Notes: generated from the sequence alone by a model not told the origin. Numbered from the stretch's first letter, positions 53,485 to 62,838 are shown. The stretch is 64,000 nucleotides of DNA from DATBHZ01 sp036557185 (GCA_036557185.1 DATBHZ010000049.1:19126-83125); one strand, 5' to 3'. Program-made: numbers and translations.

Positions 53485-54576
53485 ATGGGAGTCCTTCGCG
53501 ACGTCGTGCTCATCCTGTGCGGAGTCGCGCTGATCCTTGCCGTCGTCGATTCCGCGATCCGGACCTTCGTGCTCCCGCGCGGCGTCGTCGTGGCCCTGAC
53601 GCGGTTCGTCATGGTCATGGTCCGGCGCCTCTTCGACCTGCGGCTCCGGTTCGCGAAGTCCTACGAGGCACGCGATCGCGTGATGGCCATGTATGGCCCG
53701 CTCGCCTTGTTCGCGCTCGTGGCTGTGTGGCTCGTATTGGTGCTCGCCGGCTTCACGCTTATCTTCTGGGCGATTCAAGGGGACGGGCCCCGTCGGGCCT
53801 TCGTCGAGAGCGGCTCGTCCGTGTTCACGCTCGGGTTCGAGCGTCCCGTCGGTGCGTGGGCCGATGTTGCGGCGTTCGCTGCGGCAGCGGTCGGACTCGC
53901 AGTGCTGGCTCTCCTCATCGCGTACCTGCCGTCGATCTACGGATCGTTCTCGCGCCGCGAGGTCCTGGTCGCTCATGTGAGCGCGCGCGCCGGCACTCCT
54001 CCGCGAGCGGTCGACCTTCTTCGGCGCGCGCATCTCATCGGACAGCTCCACGACCTCGACGAGATCTGGGTCCCGTATCAGACCTGGTTCGCGGAGACGG
54101 AAGAGACGCACACCTCGATCCCGCTCCTCGCGTTCTTCCGGTCACCGGACCCTGATCGCTCCTGGATCACCGCGTCGGGCGCCGTTCTCGATGCGGCCGC
54201 GTTCGTGAATTCGGCGATCGACCTCCCGCGTCAGCCCATGGCCGCGCTGTGCGTGCGCTCCGGCTACTCGTGCCTCCGCTCGGTCGCCGACTACTTCGGC
54301 ATCCCGTACCCGCACGACCCGCGGCAGGGCGAGCCGGTGAGCATCGCGCGCGAGGAGTTCGACGGCGCGTGCCGCGAGCTCGAGGCGGCGGGCGTACCGC
54401 TCGTCTCCGACAGGGACCAGGCCTGGCTCGATTTCGCCGGCTGGCGTGTGAACTACGACGCGGTGCTCATCACGCTCGCCGGTCTGATCGTGGCGCCGTA
54501 CGCGCCCTGGTCCTCCGACCGGTCGATCCCGTTCTCCCCGCGGGCGGTGCGCCTGCGACGCCGCACACGCTCCTGA
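53485..54576 (+). CDS. Membrane protein with ion-channel-like pore and degenerate filter
   Basis: About 363 residues. One helix near the start (VVLILCGVALILAVVDSAI), two flanking a pore-loop-like segment: LALFALVAVWLVLVLAGFTL, then ESGSSVFTLGFERPVGAW, then AVGLAVLALLIAYLPSIYG. The position matching the K+ filter TVGYGD reads TLGFER. A large cytoplasmic domain of about 200 residues follows (VDLLRRAHLIGQLHDLDEIW, FFRSPDPDRSW). It resembles uncharacterised two-helix channel-like proteins; whether it conducts ions is doubtful. The start could also be the ATG at 53467. Confidence 0.7.
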   Translation: MGVLRDVVLILCGVALILAVVDSAIRTFVLPRGVVVALTRFVMVMVRRLFDLRLRFAKSYEARDRVMAMYGPLALFALVAVWLVLVLAGFTLIFWAIQGDGPRRAFVESGSSVFTLGFERPVGAWADVAAFAAAAVGLAVLALLIAYLPSIYGSFSRREVLVAHVSARAGTPPRAVDLLRRAHLIGQLHDLDEIWVPYQTWFAETEETHTSIPLLAFFRSPDPDRSWITASGAVLDAAAFVNSAIDLPRQPMAALCVRSGYSCLRSVADYFGIPYPHDPRQGEPVSIAREEFDGACRELEAAGVPLVSDRDQAWLDFAGWRVNYDAVLITLAGLIVAPYAPWSSDRSIPFSPRAVRLRRRTRS

Positions 54577-54579
54577 CGC

Positions 54580-55365
54580 TCAGTCCCAGAGCGACGTCTC
54601 GATGCCCGGCGGCCGGTCACCCGCTCGGATGAACCACTCGTAGCCGAACGACTCGCGGAACTGCTCGTCGGGGAGCTGCAGGAAGAACGAATCGGGGGCG
54701 ATCTGGCTCTCGTGCGCCCGCATCGCATCCCGCTTGAGGTCGACGTACTCGCGGACGTCGATCCGCGCGGTGACCTCATCGGCCGACACCCCGAGGTCCA
54801 TCTCGTCCGGATCGGGCACCTCGACGCCCTCCGGGATCTCCGCCCTGCCCTCGGCGATCAGCGCCCTGATGTGATCTCGGTCGATCGTCTGTTGGTACAC
54901 GCGCGGTGTCCCCGCGAGCTCCGCGGCCCGAATCCCGACGCGGTGCACCTGGATGTGGTCGGGGTGGCCGTACCCGCCGTTCTCGTCGTAGACGGTGAGG
55001 ACCTCCGCCCCCTCTTCGCGGAGGATCTCCGCGAGTGATGCGGCCGCCTCGTCGACGTCCGCGGCTGCGAATGCGTTCGGTGCGTCGTTCGTCGGCTCAC
55101 CGGCCATGCCGGAGTCGTGGTAGTCGAGGAACGCGACGCGAGAAGCTCCGAGGATCTTCGCAGCGCGCTCGACCTCCACGACCCGGCGTTCGGCCAACGT
55201 CTCCCCGTCGCGGAGGACGCCCGGGACGATCTCGCCGAGCTCGCCGCGGGTCGCCACCACGAGGACGACGCGGTGGCCGTTCGCGGCTGCTTGTGCCATG
55301 ACGCCGGCGGTGGCGATGGCTTCGTCGTCGGGGTGGGCATGAAACGTCACGAGGGTGCGCGTCAT
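54580..55365 (-). CDS. mca: PIG-L family deacetylase, mycothiol S-conjugate amidase-like
   Basis: 261 residues. Zinc and catalytic residues occur in TFHAHPDDEAI (His-Pro-Asp-Asp) and GGYGHPDHIQVHRVG (third ligand His). The C-terminal LKRDAMRAHESQIAPDSFFLQ is typical of the MshB/Mca group. Mca cleaves mycothiol conjugates of electrophiles, releasing mercapturic acids, and MshB makes the mycothiol precursor; which applies is uncertain, but either implies mycothiol. The ATG at 55365 gives the canonical start. Confidence 0.8.
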   Translation of the reverse strand: MTRTLVTFHAHPDDEAIATAGVMAQAAANGHRVVLVVATRGELGEIVPGVLRDGETLAERRVVEVERAAKILGASRVAFLDYHDSGMAGEPTNDAPNAFAAADVDEAAASLAEILREEGAEVLTVYDENGGYGHPDHIQVHRVGIRAAELAGTPRVYQQTIDRDHIRALIAEGRAEIPEGVEVPDPDEMDLGVSADEVTARIDVREYVDLKRDAMRAHESQIAPDSFFLQLPDEQFRESFGYEWFIRAGDRPPGIETSLWD

Positions 55366-55454
55366 TGGCTCATTCTGCCTGCCTGCCTGTCTGCCGTCGC
55401 TCGGCCGCGGCTGGCAGGCCGTGCGCCGGGGCGTCTTGCCTGGTAGTAGCCAGA

Positions 55455-55474
55455 ACCTGACGTTAGAGTCAGGT
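55455..55474. promoter_or_regulatory. 20-bp palindrome upstream of the LIV-type operon
   Basis: ACCTGACGTTAGAGTCAGGT has perfect 7-bp arms around six bases and lies 37 bases before the binding-protein start. Size and symmetry fit a TetR- or GntR-type operator. The regulator is unknown; a TetR gene lies 5 kb downstream in the same cluster. Confidence 0.55.
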
Positions 55475-55511
55475 CCGTTGCGTCCTTTACAACTCGTGGG
55501 GGGTTCCTCGG

Positions 55512-56786
55512 ATGCGTATTCGGGTCGTTGCGGTGCTGGCGGTGGCGGCATTGGCCGTCGCAGCATGCTCGAACTCCACGAGCAAGTCCGGGGGCAGCAA
55601 CAGCGGAGGGAGCGGCAACGGGAGCGCGAACAGCCAGCCCGGTGTCACGAAGGACACGATCCGCACGGCGGGCGTCGCGTCCATTACCAACCCGCTCAAC
55701 GCGCCCTACGGCGATCTCCAGAAGGGCGTGCAGGCTTACTACAACATGGTCAACAAGAGCGGCGGGATCTACGGCCGCAAGCTCGTGTTCGTGAAGATGC
55801 ACGACGACCAGGTCGGGAACAACTCGACCGAGGTCCAGGCGATGCTCGACCAGGACAACATCTTCGCTGCAGTCGGCATGGCAACGATCGCGTCCTTCAG
55901 CGGGGCGAAGCTGCTGGCGCAGCAGAACGTCCCGACGTTCGGTTGGAACATCAACGACGAGTGGGCGGGCCCGAAGAACTTCTTCGGCAACGTCGGCGCC
56001 GAGTGCAACGGCTGCGTCGGTGGTGACCTCCCCTACTTCGCCCAGCAGCTGGGCAAGAAGAAGGTCGCGGTGCTCGCGTACAACGTCGCCAACTCGAAGC
56101 TCTGCGCGCAGGGCATCAAGAAGTCGTTCGACAAGTACCCGACGGCGAAGGTCGTCGTATACGACGACACGCTGAGCTTCGGCGACCAGTCCTTCGTTGG
56201 GCCGTCCGTGCGCAAGATGAAGGACAACGGCGTCGACCTCGTCATGACGTGCATGGACACCAACGCGGTCCTCGCGATCGGCAAGCAGATGAAGCAGGAC
56301 GGCGTGAACGCGATCCAATACCTCCCGAACGCGTACGACCACGACTTCCTCAAGCAGAACTCGCAGTTCTTCCAGGGATCGATCGTGCGCATCCCGTTTG
56401 CACCGTTCGAGTCCACCGCGAAGCCCCAGGGTCTCTCCGACTACCTCAAGTGGATGAAGAAGTCGGGCTACACGCCGAGCGAATACACGACGTACGGGTG
56501 GATCAACGCGTCGATGCTCTACGACGGGCTGAAGGCCGCCGGCCCCGACTTCACACGGCAGAAGGTCATCGACGCCCTCAACAAGATGACGCACGTCGAC
56601 GCGAACGGGCTCGCAGCATTCGTGGACTGGACCATTCAGCACACCGAGAAGCAACCGCCGCTCACGTGCGCGGCGTACGTCAAGATCCAGGGGTCCAAGT
56701 TCGTGCCGACGTTCGTGCCGAACGGCAAGAACTTCGCGTGCACCACGAAGAACTTCACTCCGAACGACAAGCCGTCCTACCAATAG
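55512..56786 (+). CDS. Branched-chain amino acid-type ABC transporter substrate-binding lipoprotein
   Basis: 424 residues. Lipobox AALAVAAC near residue 18 and a Gly/Ser/Asn-rich linker precede a LivJ/LivK-like periplasmic-binding fold: IRTAGVASITNPLNAPYGDL, GGIYGRKLVFVKMHDDQVGN, and FSGAKLLAQQNVPTFGWNIN. This family also carries amides, aromatic acids and sterol-derived ligands, so branched-chain amino acids should not be assumed. First gene of an import operon. Confidence 0.9.
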   Translation: MRIRVVAVLAVAALAVAACSNSTSKSGGSNSGGSGNGSANSQPGVTKDTIRTAGVASITNPLNAPYGDLQKGVQAYYNMVNKSGGIYGRKLVFVKMHDDQVGNNSTEVQAMLDQDNIFAAVGMATIASFSGAKLLAQQNVPTFGWNINDEWAGPKNFFGNVGAECNGCVGGDLPYFAQQLGKKKVAVLAYNVANSKLCAQGIKKSFDKYPTAKVVVYDDTLSFGDQSFVGPSVRKMKDNGVDLVMTCMDTNAVLAIGKQMKQDGVNAIQYLPNAYDHDFLKQNSQFFQGSIVRIPFAPFESTAKPQGLSDYLKWMKKSGYTPSEYTTYGWINASMLYDGLKAAGPDFTRQKVIDALNKMTHVDANGLAAFVDWTIQHTEKQPPLTCAAYVKIQGSKFVPTFVPNGKNFACTTKNFTPNDKPSYQ

Positions 56787-56807
56787 GCCAATGCCGAGCG
56801 GTCACTC

Positions 56808-58820
56808 GTGAGCAATTTCATCGCGTACATCCTGTTGGGGTTGCCCTTCGGGTGCGTGTTCGCGTTGATCGCGATAGGCCTCGTCCTCACCTACAAGACC
56901 AGCGGTGTGTTCAACCTGGCCTTCGGGGCGCAGGCGTTCGCGGCCGCCGCCGTGTACTACGTGCTGCACGTTCGCCACGGCTGGCCGACGGTGCCTGCAG
57001 CGGTCCTTGCGATCGTCGTCTTCTCCCCGCTGATCGGGTTGATCCTGGAGCTGGCGATCTTCCGCCACATGCGGACGGCCTCGCCGCTGGCGAAGATGGT
57101 GGCGTCGCTCGGATTGCTGGTCGCAGTGCCGCAGATGGTCGTGCTGTGGCTCATCGGCGTCGGGAAGCCCACCTTCGGCGTGCGCGGCATCTGGTGGGAC
57201 GACACGGCCGTCTACCACTTCTTCTTCGACACGACGCTGAGCGGCAAGGACATGGCGGTCATCGTCAGCACGGTGCTCGCTGTGCTCGTGCTGGGCGCAC
57301 TGTTCAAGTGGGCGCCGATCGGGTTGCGCATGCGCGCGGTGGTCGAGAGCCCGCGCATGACAGAGCTCTCCGGAATCAACGCCGACCGGGTGAGCGCGTT
57401 CTCGTGGATGCTCTCGAGCCTTTTCGCCGGGCTCGCAGGTGTGCTCATCGCTCCGTACTTCGCGTCGCTGGGGACCGGACAGGACTTCATCACGCTGCTC
57501 GTCGCGGCGATCGCGGTTGCGGCATTCGCGCGTCTGCGCAGCATCCCGATGGCGTTGCTGGGCGGCATCCTGCTCGGAGTCATACAAGGGCTCCTCCAGG
57601 GCTACCTCCCGCCGGGCAGCCTCCTGGCGCAGTACCTCAAGCCGGCGCTCCCCTTCGCCGCGCTGTTCCTGCTCCTCTTGTTCTGGCCGGGGCTGCGCAC
57701 CGCGCTGCAGAGCAAGGACCCGCTGGCCGGTGTCGACCCGCCGGTCCTTCCGCCCGCCGCTGCTGACCGCGGCCGCGGGATGACGATCGCGACCCGGACG
57801 TTCGGGATCGGTGTCGGGATCGTCATGTTCGTCCTGGCATTCACAGTGATGAACGACCACTGGATCGGCGTCTTCACCCAAGGTGTCATCTTCAGCGTGA
57901 TCTTCCTGTCGATCACCGTGATCACCGGGATGGGGGGCCAGATCTCGCTCGCTCAGGCGGCGTTCGCCGGCATCGGCGGGTACGGCACCGCGCAGCTGGT
58001 GCAGGTCTTCAACCTGCCTGTGCTACCGACCATGCTCCTCGCCGCGCTGCTTGCTGGTGTCGTAGGAGCGCTGCTCGCGATCCCGACGTTACGACTGGGC
58101 GGGATCTTCCTGTCGCTCGGCACCCTCGCGTTCGCGCTCGTGTTCTCCACCGTGTTCGTGCAGCTCGGTTGGGTCGCCGGGGGCGCGCACGCACTCAACG
58201 TGCCAAGGCCTGGGGGCTTGGCCAACGACAAGCCGTTCCTCGTCTACTGCGTCGTCGTGTTGATCATCGTGTCGTTCCTCGTGATCCTCGTTCGGAAGGG
58301 AACGACGGGCCGATATCTCGACGCGCTCTCCGGCAGCGAGACGGCTGCACAGTCGATCGGGATCGACCCGCGGCGCTCGAAGATCGTCGCGTTCGCGTTG
58401 TCGGCGGCCATTGCGGGGCTCGGGGGGTCGCTGCTCGCGCAGTTCTATACGACCGTGAGCGCGGCGACCGTCGAGTACACCTACGTCTACGGGCTCTTCT
58501 TCGTGGTCATCGTGGTGACCTTGAGCGCGCGCACGGTCGAGGGCGCGATCAACGCAGGCCTGAGCCTCGTGATCATCCCTGAGATCCTCAACTTCTTCGG
58601 GTTGCCCTATGGGCTCACGTTCATCCTCTTCGGCCTCGGCGCGATCACCTACGCGCGCCATCCGGAGGGCATTCTCGAGTCGCAGAAACGTCGCTCGATG
58701 GAGTTTTTGGAGAAACACGTGTTCCGGACGAAGAAGGCGACGGCAGACGACGGGTCGGGGCCGCCGAGCACCAACGGTGCCGATCGCGTCCCGGTTGCCA
58801 CCACGGGGGCTGCGGACTGA
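56808..58820 (+). CDS. Fused LivH-LivM-type ABC transporter permease
   Basis: 670 residues combining both permeases in one chain. The LivH half (residues 1 to about 310) starts FIAYILLGLPFGCVFALIAI and includes GLRMRAVVESPRMTELSGIN as its coupling loop. The LivM half begins near residue 325 and contains GQISLAQAAFAGIGGYGTAQ and YLDALSGSETAAQSIGIDPR. A Pro/Ala-rich linker joins them. In E. coli these are separate proteins. GTG start; the stop overlaps the next ATG by one base. Confidence 0.92.
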   Translation: MSNFIAYILLGLPFGCVFALIAIGLVLTYKTSGVFNLAFGAQAFAAAAVYYVLHVRHGWPTVPAAVLAIVVFSPLIGLILELAIFRHMRTASPLAKMVASLGLLVAVPQMVVLWLIGVGKPTFGVRGIWWDDTAVYHFFFDTTLSGKDMAVIVSTVLAVLVLGALFKWAPIGLRMRAVVESPRMTELSGINADRVSAFSWMLSSLFAGLAGVLIAPYFASLGTGQDFITLLVAAIAVAAFARLRSIPMALLGGILLGVIQGLLQGYLPPGSLLAQYLKPALPFAALFLLLLFWPGLRTALQSKDPLAGVDPPVLPPAAADRGRGMTIATRTFGIGVGIVMFVLAFTVMNDHWIGVFTQGVIFSVIFLSITVITGMGGQISLAQAAFAGIGGYGTAQLVQVFNLPVLPTMLLAALLAGVVGALLAIPTLRLGGIFLSLGTLAFALVFSTVFVQLGWVAGGAHALNVPRPGGLANDKPFLVYCVVVLIIVSFLVILVRKGTTGRYLDALSGSETAAQSIGIDPRRSKIVAFALSAAIAGLGGSLLAQFYTTVSAATVEYTYVYGLFFVVIVVTLSARTVEGAINAGLSLVIIPEILNFFGLPYGLTFILFGLGAITYARHPEGILESQKRRSMEFLEKHVFRTKKATADDGSGPPSTNGADRVPVATTGAAD

Positions 58821-59581
58821 TGGCACTGCTCGAGGCGCGCGGGATCACGAAGCGGTTCGCGGGGATCACCGCGCTCGACGACGTCTCGATCGACGTCGAC
58901 GCCGGCGAGGCCGTCGGGCTCATCGGACCGAACGGCGCAGGGAAGACCACCTTCTTCAACTGCCTGCTGGGAATCCTCCGCCCGGAGGCGGGCAGCGTCG
59001 TGTTCGACGGCAGAGACATCACGCGGGCGCGGATCTACAAGCGAGCACGCCTCGGGTTCGGACGCACCTTCCAGCGGATGGAGCTCTTCGCGGGGATGAC
59101 CGTGCGCGAGCACCTGCTCGTCGCCGAGCGCGTGCGGCTCGGTACCGGACGGCTCTGGAAGGACGTGCTCAACCTCTCGGCCCCGACAGCCCCTGAGCGC
59201 GAGCGCTCCGATCACACCCTTGCGCTGCTCGGTCTCGAGGACGTCGCCGACAAGCCCGTCGAGGCGCTCTCGCTCGGGCGCGGGCGTCTCGTCGAGGTGG
59301 GCCGCGCCCTGATGACGGAGCCGAAGCTCCTGCTCCTCGACGAGCCGTCGTCAGGGCTCGATTCGCAGGAGACCGAGGCCCTCGCGGGCACGCTCCGAGA
59401 GGTGCAGCGCGCGCGTGGAACGGCGGTGCTCCTCGTCGAGCACGACGTCGAGTTCGTCCGGAGCTACGCCTCGCGCCTCTACGTGCTCGACTTCGGGACG
59501 CTGATTGCGAGCGGCAACACGCAAGCCGTCTTCCAGGACGAGGCCGTCCGCCGCGCCTACCTCGGGGAGATGGTGGTATGA
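58820..59581 (+). CDS. LivG-type ABC transporter ATP-binding protein
   Basis: 253 residues. Walker A GPNGAGKTTFFNCLLG, signature LSLGRGRLVEVGRALM (a variant LSLGR form common in LivG), Walker B LLLLDEPSSGLDSQET, and switch His in VEHDVEF. The GFGRTFQRMELF segment is typical of branched-chain transporter ATPases. One-base overlap with the permease. Confidence 0.92.
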   Translation: MALLEARGITKRFAGITALDDVSIDVDAGEAVGLIGPNGAGKTTFFNCLLGILRPEAGSVVFDGRDITRARIYKRARLGFGRTFQRMELFAGMTVREHLLVAERVRLGTGRLWKDVLNLSAPTAPERERSDHTLALLGLEDVADKPVEALSLGRGRLVEVGRALMTEPKLLLLDEPSSGLDSQETEALAGTLREVQRARGTAVLLVEHDVEFVRSYASRLYVLDFGTLIASGNTQAVFQDEAVRRAYLGEMVV

Positions 59582-59663
59582 GCGAGCGTCCGCGAGGCGG
59601 GTATCCCGCCGAGCAGCGAGCGTGGCCCGAGCGGCCCGGCCCGAAGGGCCAGGAGCGGGAATC

Positions 59664-60476
59664 ATGAGTGAGGCCACTCCGGCTGTCGAGCCATCGACCG
59701 CGCCCGTAGCCAACGACTCGGCGCTCCTCGAGCTCCGCGAGGTGAGCGCGGGTTACGGCGCATTCCGCGCGCTCTTCGACGTCTCGCTCGAGCTCGGCGA
59801 GGCGAAGGTGCTCGCGTTGCTCGGCTCCAACGGCGCTGGGAAGACGACCATCGCGCGCGTGGCCTCGGGGCTCGTGCGCCCGACGTCCGGCACGGTGTTC
59901 TTCCAAGGGATGCGGATCGACAAGCTGCGCCCGTATCGGATCGCGCGTCTCGGCGTCATCCATGCTCCGGAGGGTCGCTCCGTGTTCGCGTCGCTCACCG
60001 TGGAGGAGAACCTCGTGCTCTCCTTCCGGCGGGAGTTCGGGCGCGCCGGGGTGGGCGAGGCGCTCCGGCATGCGTACGAGCTGTTCCCGAGGCTCGGCGA
60101 GCGTCGCAAGCAGGTCGCGGGCACGCTCTCCGGTGGTGAGCAGCGGATGCTCTCGCTCGCCCGGGTCCTCGTGAAGCCGCCGAAGCTGCTCATCGCGGAC
60201 GAGCTCTCGCTCGGCCTCGCCCCGATCGTCGTCGACGAGGTGTACAAGACGCTCCAGACCGTGCGCAGCACGGGCACCGCACTCCTGATCGTCGAGCAGC
60301 ACGTCGGTCACGCGCTGGCGATCGCGGACCACGTCGCCGTGCTGAACAAGGGGAGGGTGGTCTACGGCGGGCCCGTGGCCGAGCTCGGTGACCTCTCGGA
60401 GTGGCTCCTCCCGGCGGCGCGTGAGGACACCGCAGCGGCGCCGGACGTGCGCGCCGACCTCAACGGCCAAGGCTGA
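59664..60476 (+). CDS. LivF-type ABC transporter ATP-binding protein
   Basis: 270 residues with a Pro/Ala-rich N-terminal tail of about 20 residues. Walker A GSNGAGKTTIARVAS, signature LSGGEQRMLSLARVLV, Walker B LLIADELSLGLAPIVV (a LivF-typical variant), switch His in VEQHVGHAL. The ATG at 59664 is used because upstream in-frame codons overlap the intergenic region and the end of the LivG gene. Confidence 0.92.
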   Translation: MSEATPAVEPSTAPVANDSALLELREVSAGYGAFRALFDVSLELGEAKVLALLGSNGAGKTTIARVASGLVRPTSGTVFFQGMRIDKLRPYRIARLGVIHAPEGRSVFASLTVEENLVLSFRREFGRAGVGEALRHAYELFPRLGERRKQVAGTLSGGEQRMLSLARVLVKPPKLLIADELSLGLAPIVVDEVYKTLQTVRSTGTALLIVEQHVGHALAIADHVAVLNKGRVVYGGPVAELGDLSEWLLPAAREDTAAAPDVRADLNGQG

Positions 60477-60480
60477 CCCG

Positions 60481-60498
60481 CCGCCTTTCGTGGGGCGG
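60481..60498. terminator. Weak hairpin between convergent transporter and TetR genes
   Basis: A 5-bp GC stem (CCGCC/GGCGG) with an eight-base loop lies in the 29-base gap between the convergent genes. No T tract follows. Confidence 0.3.
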
Positions 60499-60505
60499 TA
60501 ATGCG

Positions 60506-61180
60506 TCAGGCGGTCTTGCGGCGCGTGTCGGTGGAGCCGAACAGCCCTGCGTGCATCACCGATGCGAGCGTGTCGAGCATCGCCTCGCGGTCGACACGCA
60601 CCTGATCGGCGACCACGTAGTAGTTGCAGCGCTCGATCATGGCGACGAGCGCGATGCCCGCGATGGTCGGGTCGACGTCGTCGGGGCAGGTCTTGCGGAG
60701 CTTCACCACGAACGCACGCGTGAGGTCGCCGAGGACGTCGGTGCCCATACGGCCGAAGTCGCTGGACCCGGTCTCGGCCTCGGTCCAGGCCCGGATCACC
60801 GGCCCGTAATGGGCGTACACCTCGGCGAACCTTCCCAACCACGCACGCAGCGCGTCGTACCCGTCGCCGTCGGGCTCGATCGCGGGGAGCTCGTCGGCCA
60901 GGAGACGCGTCTGGGCGGCGACGTCCTCGGCCAGCGCCCGGAACAGGTCCTCCTTGTTGGAGAAGTACAGGTAGAACGTGCCGTGCGAGGTCTTGGCGAC
61001 CTTCACGATGTCGTCGACCCTGGCGGCGTGGAACCCGCGCTTCTCGAAGACCTGGACGCCGGCGTCGAGGAGGAGCTGCATCGTGCGCTTCCCGCGGGCT
61101 CGCAGCTCCCGCCCGTCGGTCGGTGCGCCGACGGGCTTGGGGCGGCCCTTGCCGGGCTTGGATCCGCCGGGCTTCGACAT
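60506..61180 (-). CDS. TetR-family transcriptional regulator
   Basis: 224 residues. The helix-turn-helix is AARVDDIVKVAKTSHGTFYLYFSNKEDLF-like, preceded by a basic Gly/Lys/Pro-rich tail of about 25 residues. The ligand domain (FAEVYAHYGPVIRAWTEAE) is typical of regulators sensing acyl-CoA or hydrophobic compounds. It is divergent from the MaoC gene, with a 29-bp inverted repeat between them. The start may instead be a GTG 12 bases upstream. Confidence 0.9.
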   Translation of the reverse strand: MSKPGGSKPGKGRPKPVGAPTDGRELRARGKRTMQLLLDAGVQVFEKRGFHAARVDDIVKVAKTSHGTFYLYFSNKEDLFRALAEDVAAQTRLLADELPAIEPDGDGYDALRAWLGRFAEVYAHYGPVIRAWTEAETGSSDFGRMGTDVLGDLTRAFVVKLRKTCPDDVDPTIAGIALVAMIERCNYYVVADQVRVDREAMLDTLASVMHAGLFGSTDTRRKTA

Positions 61181-61213
61181 CCCTGCAGCCACCGTAGGAG
61201 GCTAGGACGGAGT

Positions 61214-61242
61214 TGACGCTCGTGTCATGTTACGAAGCGTCA
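61214..61242. promoter_or_regulatory. Inverted repeat between tetR and maoC
   Basis: TGACGCT and AGCGTCA form perfect 7-bp arms separated by 15 bases, immediately before a GATAAT (61243-61248) that could be a -10 element for the rightward genes. The position suggests the TetR operator. Confidence 0.5.
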
Positions 61243-61287
61243 GATAATCTCGGCGCCCGATCGAGAGCCGCTCAGGAGGATCGAGCA

Positions 61288-61719
61288 GTGACCGCGACGA
61301 CCGCACCGACGTTCGCCGACTTGAAGGTGGGCGCGTCCGCCACGCCGCTCGTCGTCGAGAAGCTCACGCGCACCCACTTCGTCAAGTACGCAGGCGCGTC
61401 GGGCGACTTCAACCCGATGCACCACGACGACACGATCGCGTCGCAGGTGGGTAACCCATCGGTGTTCGGGCACGGCATGCTCACCGCCGGTCTCCAGGCG
61501 CGTGTCCTGACGGACTGGTTCGGCCCCGAGGCCATCCGCCGGTTCCAAGTGCGGTTCGCCAAGCAGGTCTGGCCCGGCGAGACCCTCACGTTCAATGCGA
61601 CGGTCACGGGTCTGCGCGAGGAGGATGGGACCGGGCTCGCAGACCTCGATCTCTCCGCGACGAACGAAGACGGCGAGCAGAAGCTGACAGGCACCGCGAC
61701 CGTCGCGGTTGCGAAGTAG
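61288..61719 (+). CDS. MaoC-family acyl dehydratase
   Basis: 143 residues. YAGASGDFNPMHHDDTIASQ holds the hydratase-2 Asp-His pair, followed by GHGMLTAGLQARVLTDWF. It resembles the small subunits of two-part hydratases in cholesterol and fatty acid breakdown as well as HadB-like proteins. The GTG at 61288 has AGGAGG at good spacing. It is followed 19 bases later by an SDR, a common pair for consecutive beta-oxidation-like steps. Confidence 0.88.
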   Translation: MTATTAPTFADLKVGASATPLVVEKLTRTHFVKYAGASGDFNPMHHDDTIASQVGNPSVFGHGMLTAGLQARVLTDWFGPEAIRRFQVRFAKQVWPGETLTFNATVTGLREEDGTGLADLDLSATNEDGEQKLTGTATVAVAK

Positions 61720-61738
61720 CAGACCAGGAGCACGCTGC

Positions 61739-62635
61739 ATGGGGATTCTCGACGGACGTGTGGCCGTCGTCACCGGATCGGGCCGCGGGATCGGCCGCGA
61801 GTTCGCGCTCTGCATGGCGCGCGAGGGCGCCAAGGTGGTCATCAACGACGTCGGGGTGAGCCTCGACGGCCAGGGGACCGACGAGGACCCCGCCGCCCAG
61901 ACCTGCAAGGACATCGCCGACCTCGGCTCCGAGGCAGTGGCCAACTACGACTCGGTCACCGACTTCGAGGGAGCCGGCCGCATCGTGCAGACCGCGGTCG
62001 ACAGCTTCGGCAAGATCGACATCCTCGTGAACAACGCGGGCATCGTGCGTGACCGCTCGCTCGTCAAGATGGCGGAAGAGGACTTCGACGCGGTCGTCGC
62101 CGTCCACATGAAGGGCACGTTCAACTGCGCGCGTCACGCGGCACCGCTCATGAAGGACGCGGGCTACGGGCGCATCATCAACGTCACGTCACAGGCCGGC
62201 CTGCGCGGCAACTTCGGTCAGACCAACTACGGGGCGGCCAAGGCAGCGATCATGGGCATGACGTTCATCTGGGCGCTCGAGCTGGGGAAGTACGGGGTGA
62301 CTGTCAACGCGATGTCGCCGGCGGGTGCCACGCGCATGACGGCGAGCTTGTTCGAGCGGACCGGAACGGCACCGCCCCCTGAGTCCAACCCCGCGCTGAA
62401 CGCGCCCATGGTCGCGTTCCTGGCGTCGGAGCAGGCCGGGCACGTCAACGGCCAGATCCTCGGCCGCACCGACTTCGGCTACACGATCTACCAGCACCCG
62501 AAGCAGGTCGCGATCATGTGGCAGGACGGCGGCTGGGACGTCGCCGGTGTCGCGGAGACCTTCGACAGCGTGCTCGGGCAGCACCTGCAGCACGTCGGGA
62601 TGGTCATGCCTTCGGGCATGGAGCACAAGAAGTAG
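61739..62635 (+). CDS. SDR resembling the hydroxyacyl-CoA dehydrogenase domain of MFE-2
   Basis: 298 residues. VAVVTGSGRGIGREFALCMA binds NAD; VNNAGIVRDRSLVKMAEEDF and the YGAAKAAIMGMT triad segment are characteristic of multifunctional-enzyme-type SDRs. The long DQGTDED-like insertion after VINDVGVSLDGQG is typical of that subgroup. It probably oxidises a 3-hydroxyacyl-CoA produced by the neighbouring hydratase. The ferredoxin start overlaps its stop by one base. Confidence 0.88.
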   Translation: MGILDGRVAVVTGSGRGIGREFALCMAREGAKVVINDVGVSLDGQGTDEDPAAQTCKDIADLGSEAVANYDSVTDFEGAGRIVQTAVDSFGKIDILVNNAGIVRDRSLVKMAEEDFDAVVAVHMKGTFNCARHAAPLMKDAGYGRIINVTSQAGLRGNFGQTNYGAAKAAIMGMTFIWALELGKYGVTVNAMSPAGATRMTASLFERTGTAPPPESNPALNAPMVAFLASEQAGHVNGQILGRTDFGYTIYQHPKQVAIMWQDGGWDVAGVAETFDSVLGQHLQHVGMVMPSGMEHKK

Positions 62636-62826
62636 TGCGCGTCAGCGTCGATCTCGACATCTGCACCGGGCACGGCCGCTGCTACGCGCTCGCGTCAGAC
62701 GTGTTCGAGGCCGACGACTTCGGGCACTGCGTGCTGCTGATCAGCGAGGTACCGGTCGAGCTGGAGGAACAGGCTCGCCTCGGACGCGACAACTGCCCGG
62801 AGCAGGCGATCACCATCCACGACTGA
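62635..62826 (+). CDS. Small [3Fe-4S]-type ferredoxin
   Basis: 63 residues. DICTGHGRCYALASDVFEAD and DNCPEQAITI supply three cysteines, the pattern of cytochrome P450-associated actinobacterial ferredoxins with a 3Fe-4S cluster; the fourth ligand position is His. GTG start overlapping the SDR stop (TAGTG). No P450 gene is in the window, so the electron acceptor is unknown. Confidence 0.9.
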   Translation: MRVSVDLDICTGHGRCYALASDVFEADDFGHCVLLISEVPVELEEQARLGRDNCPEQAITIHD

Positions 62827-62838
62827 GGGGCACCCAGC

